Under the pieces are notes generated by a model. It saw nothing but the letters and a program-made list of their open reading frames with translations. It was not told where the DNA came from and made no database searches. From Streptomyces pristinaespiralis (GTDB lineage Bacteria > Actinomycetota > Actinomycetes > Streptomycetales > Streptomycetaceae): DNA of 64,000 nt. Shown one piece after another: positions 1 to 9,182 of this stretch. Location: assembly GCF_001278075.1 (NCBI RefSeq), contig NZ_CP011340.1, positions 3,038,001-3,102,000 on the forward strand. The letters are read 5' to 3'. Every line of letters starts with the position of its first letter. Position 1 is the stretch's first letter. The position numbers and the translations under genes were made by a program.

Positions 1-3000
1 GCGGTTGGCCGCTCCGCCCAGGAACTCCCAGCCCTGGCTGTCCATGTACTGCAGCGCGGTCATCTCCGCGTGCCCCTTGCCGTTGGCGAACACTTCGCCC
101 GCGGACTCGTCCAGCTTGCTCTTGATGGCCTTCGGGACGTAGCGGCGGTTGGAGGCGACGATGGTACGGATGTTGCCCGCCTGGTCACGGGCCATGACGA
201 CGGCGGTGGTGTCGTTCTTGTAGGCGTAGCCGCCGTCCTTCTTCCCCGGGACCTTCAGGTTCTCGTGGAGGGCGCCGGCCTTGTCACTGGCCGCCTGGTC
301 GTAGTCGGGACCGCACTCGTTGTGGACGAGGAGGCTGCGGCCACCGGCCACGACGTAGTAGTCGTGGTCGGCCGCGACCGTGAGGTTGTGGACCCGCTTC
401 TTGGCGTGGTCGTGGTCGACCGCCGTGATCTGGACCCACGTGCCGGACGAGGTGCGCAGCCACATTCCGGGCTCGAGCTGCTCGGCCTTGGCCCAGCGGC
501 CCGAGTCGGGCAGCCAGTAGTGGTGGCCCGCTGTCGAGGTGATCTCGCCGGTGGCGTGGCCCTCCGTGCCGTCGACGTCGACCGTGAGGGTGACCAGGTG
601 CTTGTCGCCCTCGTGGCTGCGGGTGTCGGTGACCTGCCGGCCTCGGGTCTCGCCGCTCTCGACGTCCGTCGCGAGGACGTTGTCGCCCTCGCGCAGGTCC
701 TCGATGGCCTTGGAGGAGCCGTCGGCGAGCACGACCTGTGTGCCCGGTACGAAGCTGTTGACCTTGCAGGTCTTGGCATCCGTCTTGGCCGGGGTGCTGG
801 GGGCGTCGCCGTCCGCCTTGCGGACGTCGTTGCCCGCGTCGGCCGCGTCCCCGGCACGGTCGGTGGTCTTGCGGGCGTCGTTGGCCGAGTCGAGGGCGTC
901 CATGCCCTTCTTGGCGTACCTGCCCGCCTTGACGGCTGATGCGCCGTAGCCGACCAGCGGGATCGCCGACGACATCGAGAGTGCGGCGTCGACGTAGTTG
1001 CCTTCCGCCGCGTACCAGATGCCGTTGGCGACGTCGGCGACCTCGCCGACGACCGGGATGAGGCCGACCACGTCGAGGGCCGCGTGGCCGATGTCGGACA
1101 GCGAGAGCCCGAAGAGGTGTCCGTCGAGTTCGACGAAGCTGATCGGGTTGCCGCCGGCGAAGGCGTAGCGGTTGCCGGTGAACGGGTCCGTGGCGAGCGA
1201 CATGTCGGCGAGCGCGCCGCCGTACGAGTCACGGGTCAGGAAGCGGTTCAGGCCCGGGTCGTAGTTCCGGAAGCCCATGTCGTACGTGCCCGACGCCTTG
1301 TCCCAGCGGGACGAGTTGTAGCGGAAGGCGTTGTACGACTCCTTGTCCGGGTTCTGTGCGTCGGGCTTGTCCTCGCCGGTCATCTGCGACTCGTCGTCGC
1401 TGCCGTAGGCCGTGTAACCGTACGTGGACCGGGTCTTGCCGTCCTCCTTCGTGATGGCCTCGACGTCACCGCGCGGGCTGGTGGTGTACTGCGAGTACTC
1501 CTTGGCCCCGTCGTCCTTGTGCTTGATCTGCGTCGCCCGCTTGCCGGACGCCAGGTACTGGTACGACTTGTCGGCCTTGCCGTCGACCTCCTCGCGCAGC
1601 AGCGTGCTGTCGAGGCCGAGGTAGGTGAAGGCCGTGGTCTTCGGATCGGTGCCGGAGGTCGACTGCGAGACGGTCCGGTCGAACGGGTCGAAGACGTAGT
1701 TGGTGGTGGTGGCCGCGGCGCCGGTTCCGGAACGGGTCTTCACCGTCCGGTCGAACCCGTCGTAGTAGTACTTCTCCAGGCTCTGACCGCCGGTGCTCGT
1801 GGTGTCGAGCCGGCCCAGCGGGTCGTAGTTGTAGGTGGAGGCGACCCCCGCCGTGGTCGACGACAGCAGGCGGTTGCGGTCGTAGCGGTGGGTGGTGGTG
1901 ACGCCCGCGACCGACTGCTCGGTGATGTTGCTGTTGGCGTCGTAGCTGTAGGTCTCCGTGGACGGCGAGTCGCCGGCCTTGCCGACCTTGGTGACCCGGT
2001 CCTGCGGGTCGTAGTCGAAGGTGTAGGTGTTGTTGATGTACGCCGTGCTGTCGTCGGCGTTCATCAGCTTGAGCACGTCCTTGGAGCGGTGCCCGTTGGG
2101 CGAGTACTCGAGGTCGTGCTGGGAGACGACCGTGCCGCCGGACGTCTTCTCGACGGACTGCTTGACCGAGCCGTCGAGGAAGTACGTCAGGTCGAGCGTG
2201 TTGCCGTTCGGCTTCGTCTGCCGCAGCAGTTGTCCGCGCCCGGTGTACGTCAGCGTGGTGATCTGCTGGTTGCCGGCCGTCGGCGAGTCGGCGTTGGTGA
2301 CCTTGGCGACAAGGCCGCGCGCGTCGTACTCGATCTTCGACCAGGTGAGGTCGTGGGTGGAGGTGAGCGGGTTGCCGTTCTCGTCGTAGGTCAGTGCGGA
2401 GGTGTTCTTCACCGCACCGGCCGCGAGTTCCTCGACCTTGCTGACCCGGTTGATCCCGTCGTAGGCGATCCGGTAGGTGTCGATCTTCGCGCCGGGACTG
2501 TTGTCCTTCACCTCCACCTTGTTGGCGTTGGCGTCGTAGGCGTAGGTGAAGTCCTTCTGCTCGGTGTCGCTCTCGCCCGTGTTGTCGCGGACCAGCTTCA
2601 CCGCGTCGGCGAGGACCGTGCCGTTCGCCTTGTCGGTGAGGGTGACCTTCTGCGGCCCGTCCTCGACGAAGGCGTGCTTCCCGAGCGAGATCCAGGTCCC
2701 GGGATCCTTGGTCTGGTCGACGCTCCGGCTGGTGGTGCCGCCGTCGTGCGTGACCGCGAACGTGGCGTCGGTGGCCGCCCCGGAGACCTTCGGGTGGCGT
2801 ACGAAGACCTCGTACGTGCCGTTCTGCGGGATGTTCAGCTGCCACACGAACTGTGCGGTGCCCGTGCCCGCGGGGTGCGAGGCGATGTCGTGGCCGTACT
2901 GCTGCTCGGCCTGGCCGCGGGTCCAGGTGCCCTGGGTCGCGGTGTTGTGGAAGTCCGAGCTGTCGACGAGCACGGCCTGCCGGCCCACCGGCACTCCGTT

Positions 3001-6000
3001 GTCGAAGAACGCCCTCTCATTGCCGGACCGGTAGAAGTCCCAGCTCAGCGTGCGCTGCTGGGAACCGCCGGCGGAGGTGATGGTGTTCTTCGTCTGCTGG
3101 CCGAGTTGGTTGTAGTCGTAGGACGTGGTGATGTCCCACGGGTCCGTGGACGTCCTCGCCCAGCCGTTGTCGTAGTAGGTGTAGCGGGTGGTGTTGCGGA
3201 CCGTCTGACCGTCGGACGGGGGCGCCGAGACGGACTCCAGGTTGCCGACCTCGTCGTACGCGTAGACGGTCGTGTCCGGAGTCGTGTAGCCGGGCGTGTC
3301 CTTGTCGAACGGGGAGCGTTCCTCCTTCACCCGGTTGAGCTCGTCGTAGACCGTCTCCGACGCGAAGTCGTCCGTGTCGTCGGTGGTCGCGACACCGCGC
3401 GGGGTGATCGTGCGGGTCTTGTTGCCGACCGGGTCGTACTCGTACCGCGTGGTGTGGTACTTGATCGTGCCTCCGGCGTCCTTGCTCACCGGGACACGGG
3501 ACTCCACCAGGGCACCGCGCTCGTCGTACGTGGCGAGCGACTCGTTGCCCTCGGCGTCGGTACGGCCGATCGCGAGTCCGTCCTTGTCGTACCGGCCGGA
3601 GGTGGTCCAGCCGAGGGCGTCGGTGGTCCGTGTCACCCGGTGGTTCAGGTCGTACTCGTACTTGGTGCTGTAGTCGTCGGGGTCGGGTGTGGCGTTCGTC
3701 CTCGGGTCGGTCTCCTTGACGATGTTGCCGACGTTGTCGTATTCCGAGGTGGCCCGGCCGCCGTTCGCGTCGACCACTGCGACCGGCTGGTAGATCGCGT
3801 CGTAGGTGGTCGTGGTGGTGTGGTCGCCCACCGTCGCCGTCTCGTTGCCCTTCGGCGAGGTGGTCGTCAGGACGTTGCCGACCTTGTCGTAGGTCGTGGT
3901 GGTTCTGCGGGGGGCGTCGGTCGCGAGGTCGCCCGGGACGGTGGACTCGGTGACCTGGTCGGCCGCGTCGTAGCCGGCGGTGGACACAGCGCCGTTGGGC
4001 GCCGTGACCTTGGTGATGTTGTCGTTGGCGTCGTAGACCGGTGCCGGGGTGACGATGAAGTCGCCGGCCGCCTGGTCCTTGGGCTCCTTCTTCTCCAGCG
4101 GCCGGCCGAAGGCGTCGTAGGTCTGGGTGACCTCGGCTCCCTTGGCGTTGGTGACCGTGGTGACGTTGCCCCGTACGTCGTACCGGAAGGCCGAGGTGTG
4201 GCCTCCGGCGTCGGTGATCGTGCCCGGGTAACCGACCGGCTGGAAGTCGCTGTTGGCGGTCGCGTGCCCGTTGGCGTCGATCGCCTTGATCAGCTGGCCG
4301 TACGTGTCGTACTCCGACCTTGACGTGTAGTCGCCCTCGGTCGCGGACGCCACGCCCTTCGGGTCGGTCACCGAGGTGACGTTGCCGCGGGTGTCGTAGC
4401 CGAACTGCCAGGTGCGGCCCTCGGGGGACTTCTTCCGGAACAGGTCGGCGATGTGGCCGTTCAGGCCGGTGGAGTAGGTGAAGGTCTGGGCCGCGGTGCC
4501 GTTCTTGTTGGCCTCGGCGTCCTTCTGCTCCAGCGGGTAGCCGGTCTTCTGGTCGTAGACCCAGGTGCTGAACGCCCCGTTGGCCTCCTCGAGGCGCGTG
4601 ACGTTGTTGTCCGCGTCCCAGGCCAGCTTCGTCGTCTCCGACTTGGCGTTGGTGATGGTGTTCGGGCGGCCGTAGCCGTCCAGGGACTGGGTCGTGGTGT
4701 GGTTCTCGGCGTCCGTCACCTTGGTCTCGATGAACGAGCCCGCGGTGGCGTCCGGATCGCGGTAGACGTAGCCGGTGGTGCCGCCGAGACGGTCGGTGAT
4801 GGTCTGGGTGTTCCAGTGGAACTTCGGGTCGTCACCCTCGCTCGGGTAGTAGTAGTCGAGCGAGGTGGCGTTGCCGCGCGGGTCGGTGACCTTGACCAGC
4901 TTGGCGTTCTTGTTGCCCTGCTCGGCGTCGTAGACGAACCCGAACACCTTCGGCTGGGACGAGCCCGCGCCGTCGGTGAGCTTCGTCATCAGACCCTTGT
5001 CCGAGTACTCGAAGGTCACCTTGCGGCCCGAGATGTCGGTCATCGACCTGACGTGGTCGATGATCTTCGGACTGCTGGTGTCGGCCTTGGTGTAGTACTC
5101 GACGGTCAGGCTCTGCCGGCCGGCCGGGTCGGTGATGTACCGCAGGAACTTGACCGGCTTGTTGTTCGACTTGCGCTCTTCGTACGTGTAGGTCTGCGTG
5201 TTGCCGTTCTTGTCGGTGATCGACGTGAGGTAGCCGTCGCAGTCGAAGAAGAACTGCGAACGGTCAGGACGGGTCAGCGACCAGGCCTTCGGGTCCCCGT
5301 CCTTGTTCGGGGTGCAGTCCACGCCCTCGCCCTGCCGCAGCAGGTAGTGGACGCCGGCCGGTGCTTTCCACGTCCCGTCCTCCTGCTTGCGGAAGGTGTG
5401 CTCGGTGCCGTCGCCGTCGGGCAGCGTCACCTCGGTCGGGTTGGGGTTGGGGTGGAAGTCGAGCGCCGTGCCGAGCCGCAGCGGCATCGCGGCCTGCGCC
5501 GACCAGCCGTGGCCGAGGACGGTGTCGGAGGTGTCCTGCGAGTTGTACGCGAAGCGCGCGAACGTGGTCAGTCCGCGGCCGGGGTTGGAGAAGGCGTTGT
5601 ACTGCCAGACCGTGTTGCCCGCGTACAGGTTCGTCATCATGGACGACCCGGCGCCGGTGTTCTTGCCCGCGTACGAGTAGAACTTCTCCAGGCCGAGCTG
5701 GTTGGACGTCGGGTCCTCGACGCGGACGTTCTGCGCCAGCGGCGGGATGGACTCCGTCGCCGACAGCCAGGTGCCCGCGGTCTTGTTGCGCAGGTCCCAC
5801 TTGAGGACGTAGTCGAGGCGCTTGTTGCCCGAGTCCGAGTTGATCGGCGCCTGGAGCGCGGCCTTGACGGTGGCCGACTGGCCGGGCAGCAGGTCCTCGG
5901 GCAGGGCCGTGAAGAGCTGGTTGCCGCCGGTGGTGGCGTCGGTGCCGTCGGGCAGCGACCAGGTGTACGACAGGGCCTGGTCGGCGGCCTTCCAGGCGCT

Positions 6001-8958
6001 GGTGGTGGTGTTGGTGACGGTGACGTCGACGGTGTACCGGTCACCCGGCGTCATCCGGGCGGGGGTGTAGGGCGAGAAGTACGTCGAGTCCGTCGACTTG
6101 GCGAGGTAGGTGACGACGAGCTGCGGGCGCAGCTGCGGCTCCTCCGCCTCCGAGGAGAGGAAGATCGTCCGCTCCTGCGGCCCGGTGGACGACTCGTCCT
6201 TCAGCCTGACCGCGAGGCCCTTGTCGGACGCCGGGTCGCTCACCCAGGACTGGGCGAGGGAGGTGACGTTCCAGGACTGGCGGGCGGGGTCGTTGGTGAC
6301 CGTGCCGACGGTGTCCGCGACGGCCGGGTCCATGTCACCGCCGGGGGTGGTCCACGCCGTGGTCGCGTTCGCCTTGTTCCAGGAGGCGTCGGCCTCGGCG
6401 AAGGCCTTGTTCAGGGCGTGGACCTCGTAGACGGCGCCGTCGCTGCCGGTGGTGGTCGTGGTGCCCCACAGGTCCAGCTGGGCGTCGATGACGCGGGAGG
6501 CCGACGGCACCTGGCTGAGCGCGGGGAACTTCAGCAGCGCCCGGGTCGTGCCGTACGTCGACGAGTTGTTGCCGACCGACAGCCAGGGGCGGCCGATGCC
6601 GGAGTCCTCGAGGGCGTCGTGACCGGTGGCCGGCTGCGTGGTGGACAGTGTGGTGTCCGCGGCGTCGCCCTGCAGGACCAGTGTGGTGCGGCCCGCCTTG
6701 GGCAGCTTCACGATCCGTGTCGGTGCGGGGACGACCTGGCCGTCCTTGGTCTTGACGGCGACCATGTAGTAGAAGACGTTCCCGAACGCGTCCACCGAGT
6801 CGGCCGGCGTCGGCGTCGCGGTGGTGTCGGTGTACGAGGTGGTGCCCTCCGGAACGGGCGCGATCAGCGTCTGCGGCGAGGGCGTGAACGTCTGGAAGAC
6901 GCTGCGGTGCACCTGGTACTCGACGATGTCGTCCCGGTCGCTGATCGGGTCCTGGTCCTGGTAGGAGGACCACTTCAGCTCGGCGCCGGTGGCGTGGATC
7001 ACCTGCGGCGCCTCGAGGGTGGCCCCGGGGCGGCCCCAGGTCAGCACCAGCTTCGGGAAGTTGGCGACCTCGCCCTTGTAGGCGTACTCGGCCGCCTCGT
7101 ACCGCGGGCCGCCCTTGGGGCCGCCCGCGCTCTCGTCACCGGCCTTGACGACGAAGCCGTGGTTGGTGTGCGTGCCGTCGATCCACGACTGGACGGTCCT
7201 CGTCACCGGGAAGCTGTGCCAGGTGTTGGACTCGCCGGGCCGCTTGGTGACGACACCGCCCTTGGTGAAGCGCACGGCGTCGGCGAGGACCGCCGTCGAG
7301 GTGGACGCCGGACCGTCACCGAGGACGATCTTGCCCGCGGTGCCCGCCTTGAACGGGTGGGTGCCGAGCGTCTTCCAGACGCCACCGGTGCCGGCCCGCT
7401 GGTCGACGGCGTACGTCTTGCTGCCGCCGCTGTAGGTGACGGTGTACGGGGCGTTCGCGGCGCGGTCGGAGGCGGGGACGTAGTGCGCCTCGACCTGGTA
7501 GTCGCCGTCCTCCGGAAGGTTCGGCTGCCAGGTGTAGGTGTCACCCGCGACCGAGTCCTTGTTGTAGAGGTAGTCCTGGTTGACCGCGTACTGCGTGAAG
7601 GCGGTGTTGCCGGAGGCGGGCCAGGAGCCCTTCGCCGCGGTGGTGCCGCTGTCGCGGTCGTCGACCAGGACGGAGGTGCCGGAGAGCTCCCCGGTGATGC
7701 CGGAGGCGCTGTTCCACGTCGCGGTGGTCTCGTCCCAGGCGGCGGTGGCGCGGTGGGCCTCGAGCCGGACCTCGCTGTCGCCCGTGGTGTGGGTCTGGTC
7801 GAAGTACAGCTTGAGGTCGGCCGAGTCGAGCTTCGTGCCGGCGGGCACGGCGCCCAGCGGGAACCGCAGCAGGGCGCGGGACGAGCCGCTGCCGGTGTTG
7901 CCGACCGACAGGCGCCAGTTGCCGTCGTAGTTCGACGCCGGGCCGTCGGAGCTGATCATCACGTCCTGGGACTGGGAGGACGTGGGTGCTATGGAGATGG
8001 TCGGGTCGACGACCACCGGGTAGCGGCGCTCGGGCGCACTCAGCCACTTGGCGTCGGGACGCAGGGTGAGCGTGTACGAGGTGCCCTTGCCGCTCAGCTT
8101 CTGCTCGACCCGGTCGGTGCCGGCGGCCTCGTACGGCGACTCGCCGTCCTTCTTGGCGTCCGTCATGAAGGGGGCGGGAATGACCAGCGCGGGGCGGGTC
8201 GGGCCGGAGCTCTCGCTGTAGAGGGCGATCGAGCCGCCCGCACGGCGCACGGCCTGCAGCCCGCCGGTGGTGAGGGTGAACTCGTAGGACGGTGCGGTGC
8301 GGGGCGCCGCGTCGAGGACGATGCCCTCCTTCACGGTGCCGTTGCCGACCGTGTAGGTCAGATCGGTGCCGGCGCCGAGGGCGTTCTTGTACGTGACGGT
8401 GGATCCGTCGGCCTGTGGCTTCAGGCTGCCGGTGACGCCCTTGACGCCGATGGCGGCCCAGTGGCCCTCGTCCAGTTCGAAGCGGACGAGTTCACCGGGA
8501 CGCTCACCGAAGTAGGTGCGTGCCACGTTGGTGGTGTTGGCGAGGGTGAAGCCCTTGCGGTCGGTCGGCTTCACCGTGGGGTCGATGGCCTGCCAGGCCT
8601 TGCCCGCCTCGTAGTGGGTGGGCACGGCGGAGACCTCGGACTGGACCCGTCCGTCGGACAGCTGCCAGTAGCGGGCGTCGGGGGTGCGCCGGTCGGTGAG
8701 CTCCTTGACCCGCTTCGGGGCGGGGGCGGCTCTGCCCTTGGGAATCTGCTCGTTGCTGGGCACCGCGGTGTCCGGCAACTCGGGCGGTTCGGCGGCCGGT
8801 TTGTCGTCGTCGACGCCGAAGAAGTTCTTCAGCCCTCTGACGATCCCCGTTCCGCCGTCGCCGGATGGTGCGGCAAACGCCGGTTGCGGTACGCCGGTGG
8901 CGGCCACCGCCACGACGCAGCTGATCACCAGCGCGCGCCGCGTCCGTCTCTTGAACAT
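1..8958 (-). CDS. Secreted RHS/YD-repeat polymorphic toxin with HINT and deaminase-like tip (3' end outside window)
   Basis: This is an open frame of 2986 codons from ATG 8958 to the left edge, with no stop. An arginine-rich signal peptide (residues 1-30, cut near AFA-AP) implies export. Two DNRLRE-type beta domains lie near residues 333-420 and 766-876. Golvesin-C-like domains lie near 420-565 and about 2000-2130. Dozens of YD repeats start near 1236, and the RHS core (YDMGFRNYDPGLNRFLTRD) is near 2555. A HINT domain follows: Cys at about 2728, then NSFVPGT, ending in VHN at about 2880. The last visible part holds GHAEM with His2963, the HxE zinc/catalytic motif of cytidine-deaminase-fold toxins. 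The second half of that site (usually PCxxC) and any immunity gene lie beyond the edge. The family is thought to encapsulate the toxin in an RHS shell and release it through HINT cleavage. RHS and HINT are certain. The deaminase call is likely but incomplete. Confidence 0.93.
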   Translation of the reverse strand, partial: MFKRRTRRALVISCVVAVAATGVPQPAFAAPSGDGGTGIVRGLKNFFGVDDDKPAAEPPELPDTAVPSNEQIPKGRAAPAPKRVKELTDRRTPDARYWQLSDGRVQSEVSAVPTHYEAGKAWQAIDPTVKPTDRKGFTLANTTNVARTYFGERPGELVRFELDEGHWAAIGVKGVTGSLKPQADGSTVTYKNALGAGTDLTYTVGNGTVKEGIVLDAAPRTAPSYEFTLTTGGLQAVRRAGGSIALYSESSGPTRPALVIPAPFMTDAKKDGESPYEAAGTDRVEQKLSGKGTSYTLTLRPDAKWLSAPERRYPVVVDPTISIAPTSSQSQDVMISSDGPASNYDGNWRLSVGNTGSGSSRALLRFPLGAVPAGTKLDSADLKLYFDQTHTTGDSEVRLEAHRATAAWDETTATWNSASGITGELSGTSVLVDDRDSGTTAAKGSWPASGNTAFTQYAVNQDYLYNKDSVAGDTYTWQPNLPEDGDYQVEAHYVPASDRAANAPYTVTYSGGSKTYAVDQRAGTGGVWKTLGTHPFKAGTAGKIVLGDGPASTSTAVLADAVRFTKGGVVTKRPGESNTWHSFPVTRTVQSWIDGTHTNHGFVVKAGDESAGGPKGGPRYEAAEYAYKGEVANFPKLVLTWGRPGATLEAPQVIHATGAELKWSSYQDQDPISDRDDIVEYQVHRSVFQTFTPSPQTLIAPVPEGTTSYTDTTATPTPADSVDAFGNVFYYMVAVKTKDGQVVPAPTRIVKLPKAGRTTLVLQGDAADTTLSTTQPATGHDALEDSGIGRPWLSVGNNSSTYGTTRALLKFPALSQVPSASRVIDAQLDLWGTTTTTGSDGAVYEVHALNKAFAEADASWNKANATTAWTTPGGDMDPAVADTVGTVTNDPARQSWNVTSLAQSWVSDPASDKGLAVRLKDESSTGPQERTIFLSSEAEEPQLRPQLVVTYLAKSTDSTYFSPYTPARMTPGDRYTVDVTVTNTTTSAWKAADQALSYTWSLPDGTDATTGGNQLFTALPEDLLPGQSATVKAALQAPINSDSGNKRLDYVLKWDLRNKTAGTWLSATESIPPLAQNVRVEDPTSNQLGLEKFYSYAGKNTGAGSSMMTNLYAGNTVWQYNAFSNPGRGLTTFARFAYNSQDTSDTVLGHGWSAQAAMPLRLGTALDFHPNPNPTEVTLPDGDGTEHTFRKQEDGTWKAPAGVHYLLRQGEGVDCTPNKDGDPKAWSLTRPDRSQFFFDCDGYLTSITDKNGNTQTYTYEERKSNNKPVKFLRYITDPAGRQSLTVEYYTKADTSSPKIIDHVRSMTDISGRKVTFEYSDKGLMTKLTDGAGSSQPKVFGFVYDAEQGNKNAKLVKVTDPRGNATSLDYYYPSEGDDPKFHWNTQTITDRLGGTTGYVYRDPDATAGSFIETKVTDAENHTTTQSLDGYGRPNTITNAKSETTKLAWDADNNVTRLEEANGAFSTWVYDQKTGYPLEQKDAEANKNGTAAQTFTYSTGLNGHIADLFRKKSPEGRTWQFGYDTRGNVTSVTDPKGVASATEGDYTSRSEYDTYGQLIKAIDANGHATANSDFQPVGYPGTITDAGGHTSAFRYDVRGNVTTVTNAKGAEVTQTYDAFGRPLEKKEPKDQAAGDFIVTPAPVYDANDNITKVTAPNGAVSTAGYDAADQVTESTVPGDLATDAPRRTTTTYDKVGNVLTTTSPKGNETATVGDHTTTTTYDAIYQPVAVVDANGGRATSEYDNVGNIVKETDPRTNATPDPDDYSTKYEYDLNHRVTRTTDALGWTTSGRYDKDGLAIGRTDAEGNESLATYDERGALVESRVPVSKDAGGTIKYHTTRYEYDPVGNKTRTITPRGVATTDDTDDFASETVYDELNRVKEERSPFDKDTPGYTTPDTTVYAYDEVGNLESVSAPPSDGQTVRNTTRYTYYDNGWARTSTDPWDITTSYDYNQLGQQTKNTITSAGGSQQRTLSWDFYRSGNERAFFDNGVPVGRQAVLVDSSDFHNTATQGTWTRGQAEQQYGHDIASHPAGTGTAQFVWQLNIPQNGTYEVFVRHPKVSGAATDATFAVTHDGGTTSRSVDQTKDPGTWISLGKHAFVEDGPQKVTLTDKANGTVLADAVKLVRDNTGESDTEQKDFTYAYDANANKVEVKDNSPGAKIDTYRIAYDGINRVSKVEELAAGAVKNTSALTYDENGNPLTSTHDLTWSKIEYDARGLVAKVTNADSPTAGNQQITTLTYTGRGQLLRQTKPNGNTLDLTYFLDGSVKQSVEKTSGGTVVSQHDLEYSPNGHRSKDVLKLMNADDSTAYINNTYTFDYDPQDRVTKVGKAGDSPSTETYSYDANSNITEQSVAGVTTTHRYDRNRLLSSTTAGVASTYNYDPLGRLDTTSTGGQSLEKYYYDGFDRTVKTRSGTGAAATTTNYVFDPFDRTVSQSTSGTDPKTTAFTYLGLDSTLLREEVDGKADKSYQYLASGKRATQIKHKDDGAKEYSQYTTSPRGDVEAITKEDGKTRSTYGYTAYGSDDESQMTGEDKPDAQNPDKESYNAFRYNSSRWDKASGTYDMGFRNYDPGLNRFLTRDSYGGALADMSLATDPFTGNRYAFAGGNPISFVELDGHLFGLSLSDIGHAALDVVGLIPVVGEVADVANGIWYAAEGNYVDAALSMSSAIPLVGYGASAVKAGRYAKKGMDALDSANDARKTTDRAGDAADAGNDVRKADGDAPSTPAKTDAKTCKVNSFVPGTQVVLADGSSKAIEDLREGDNVLATDVESGETRGRQVTDTRSHEGDKHLVTLTVDVDGTEGHATGEITSTAGHHYWLPDSGRWAKAEQLEPGMWLRTSSGTWVQITAVDHDHAKKRVHNLTVAADHDYYVVAGGRSLLVHNECGPDYDQAASDKAGALHENLKVPGKKDGGYAYKNDTTAVVMARDQAGNIRTIVASNRRYVPKAIKSKLDESAGEVFANGKGHAEMTALQYMDSQGWEFLGGAANR

Positions 8959-8996
8959 CGTCTCTCCTCGCTCAACGGAGGCTTTACGAGAGCGAG

Positions 8997-9026
8997 TTGT
9001 AACGAAGATAAGCCTGAGCATGTCAA
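8997..9026 (-). promoter_or_regulatory. Putative promoter of the RHS toxin gene
   Basis: On the minus strand TTGACA (9026-9021) is followed after 18 bp by TTACAA (9002-8997). The ATG is at 8958, preceded by an AGGAGA ribosome-binding site. The consensus -35 box suggests vegetative sigma-factor transcription. This is inferred from sequence only. Confidence 0.5.
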
Positions 9027-9182
9027 GCAACACGACATTTGGCGCGACCGGGAGAAACGGGGCCACAGCGGGCGCGGTGCGAGGTCGAGCGGCCTCGCCG
9101 TCAGCGCCCGGGGCGGTCCGGCCTCAGGCCGCTGCCGCCCCGACGGCGGACCGCCCCGGAAGGGGAACGCGGAGGCGCAGGG

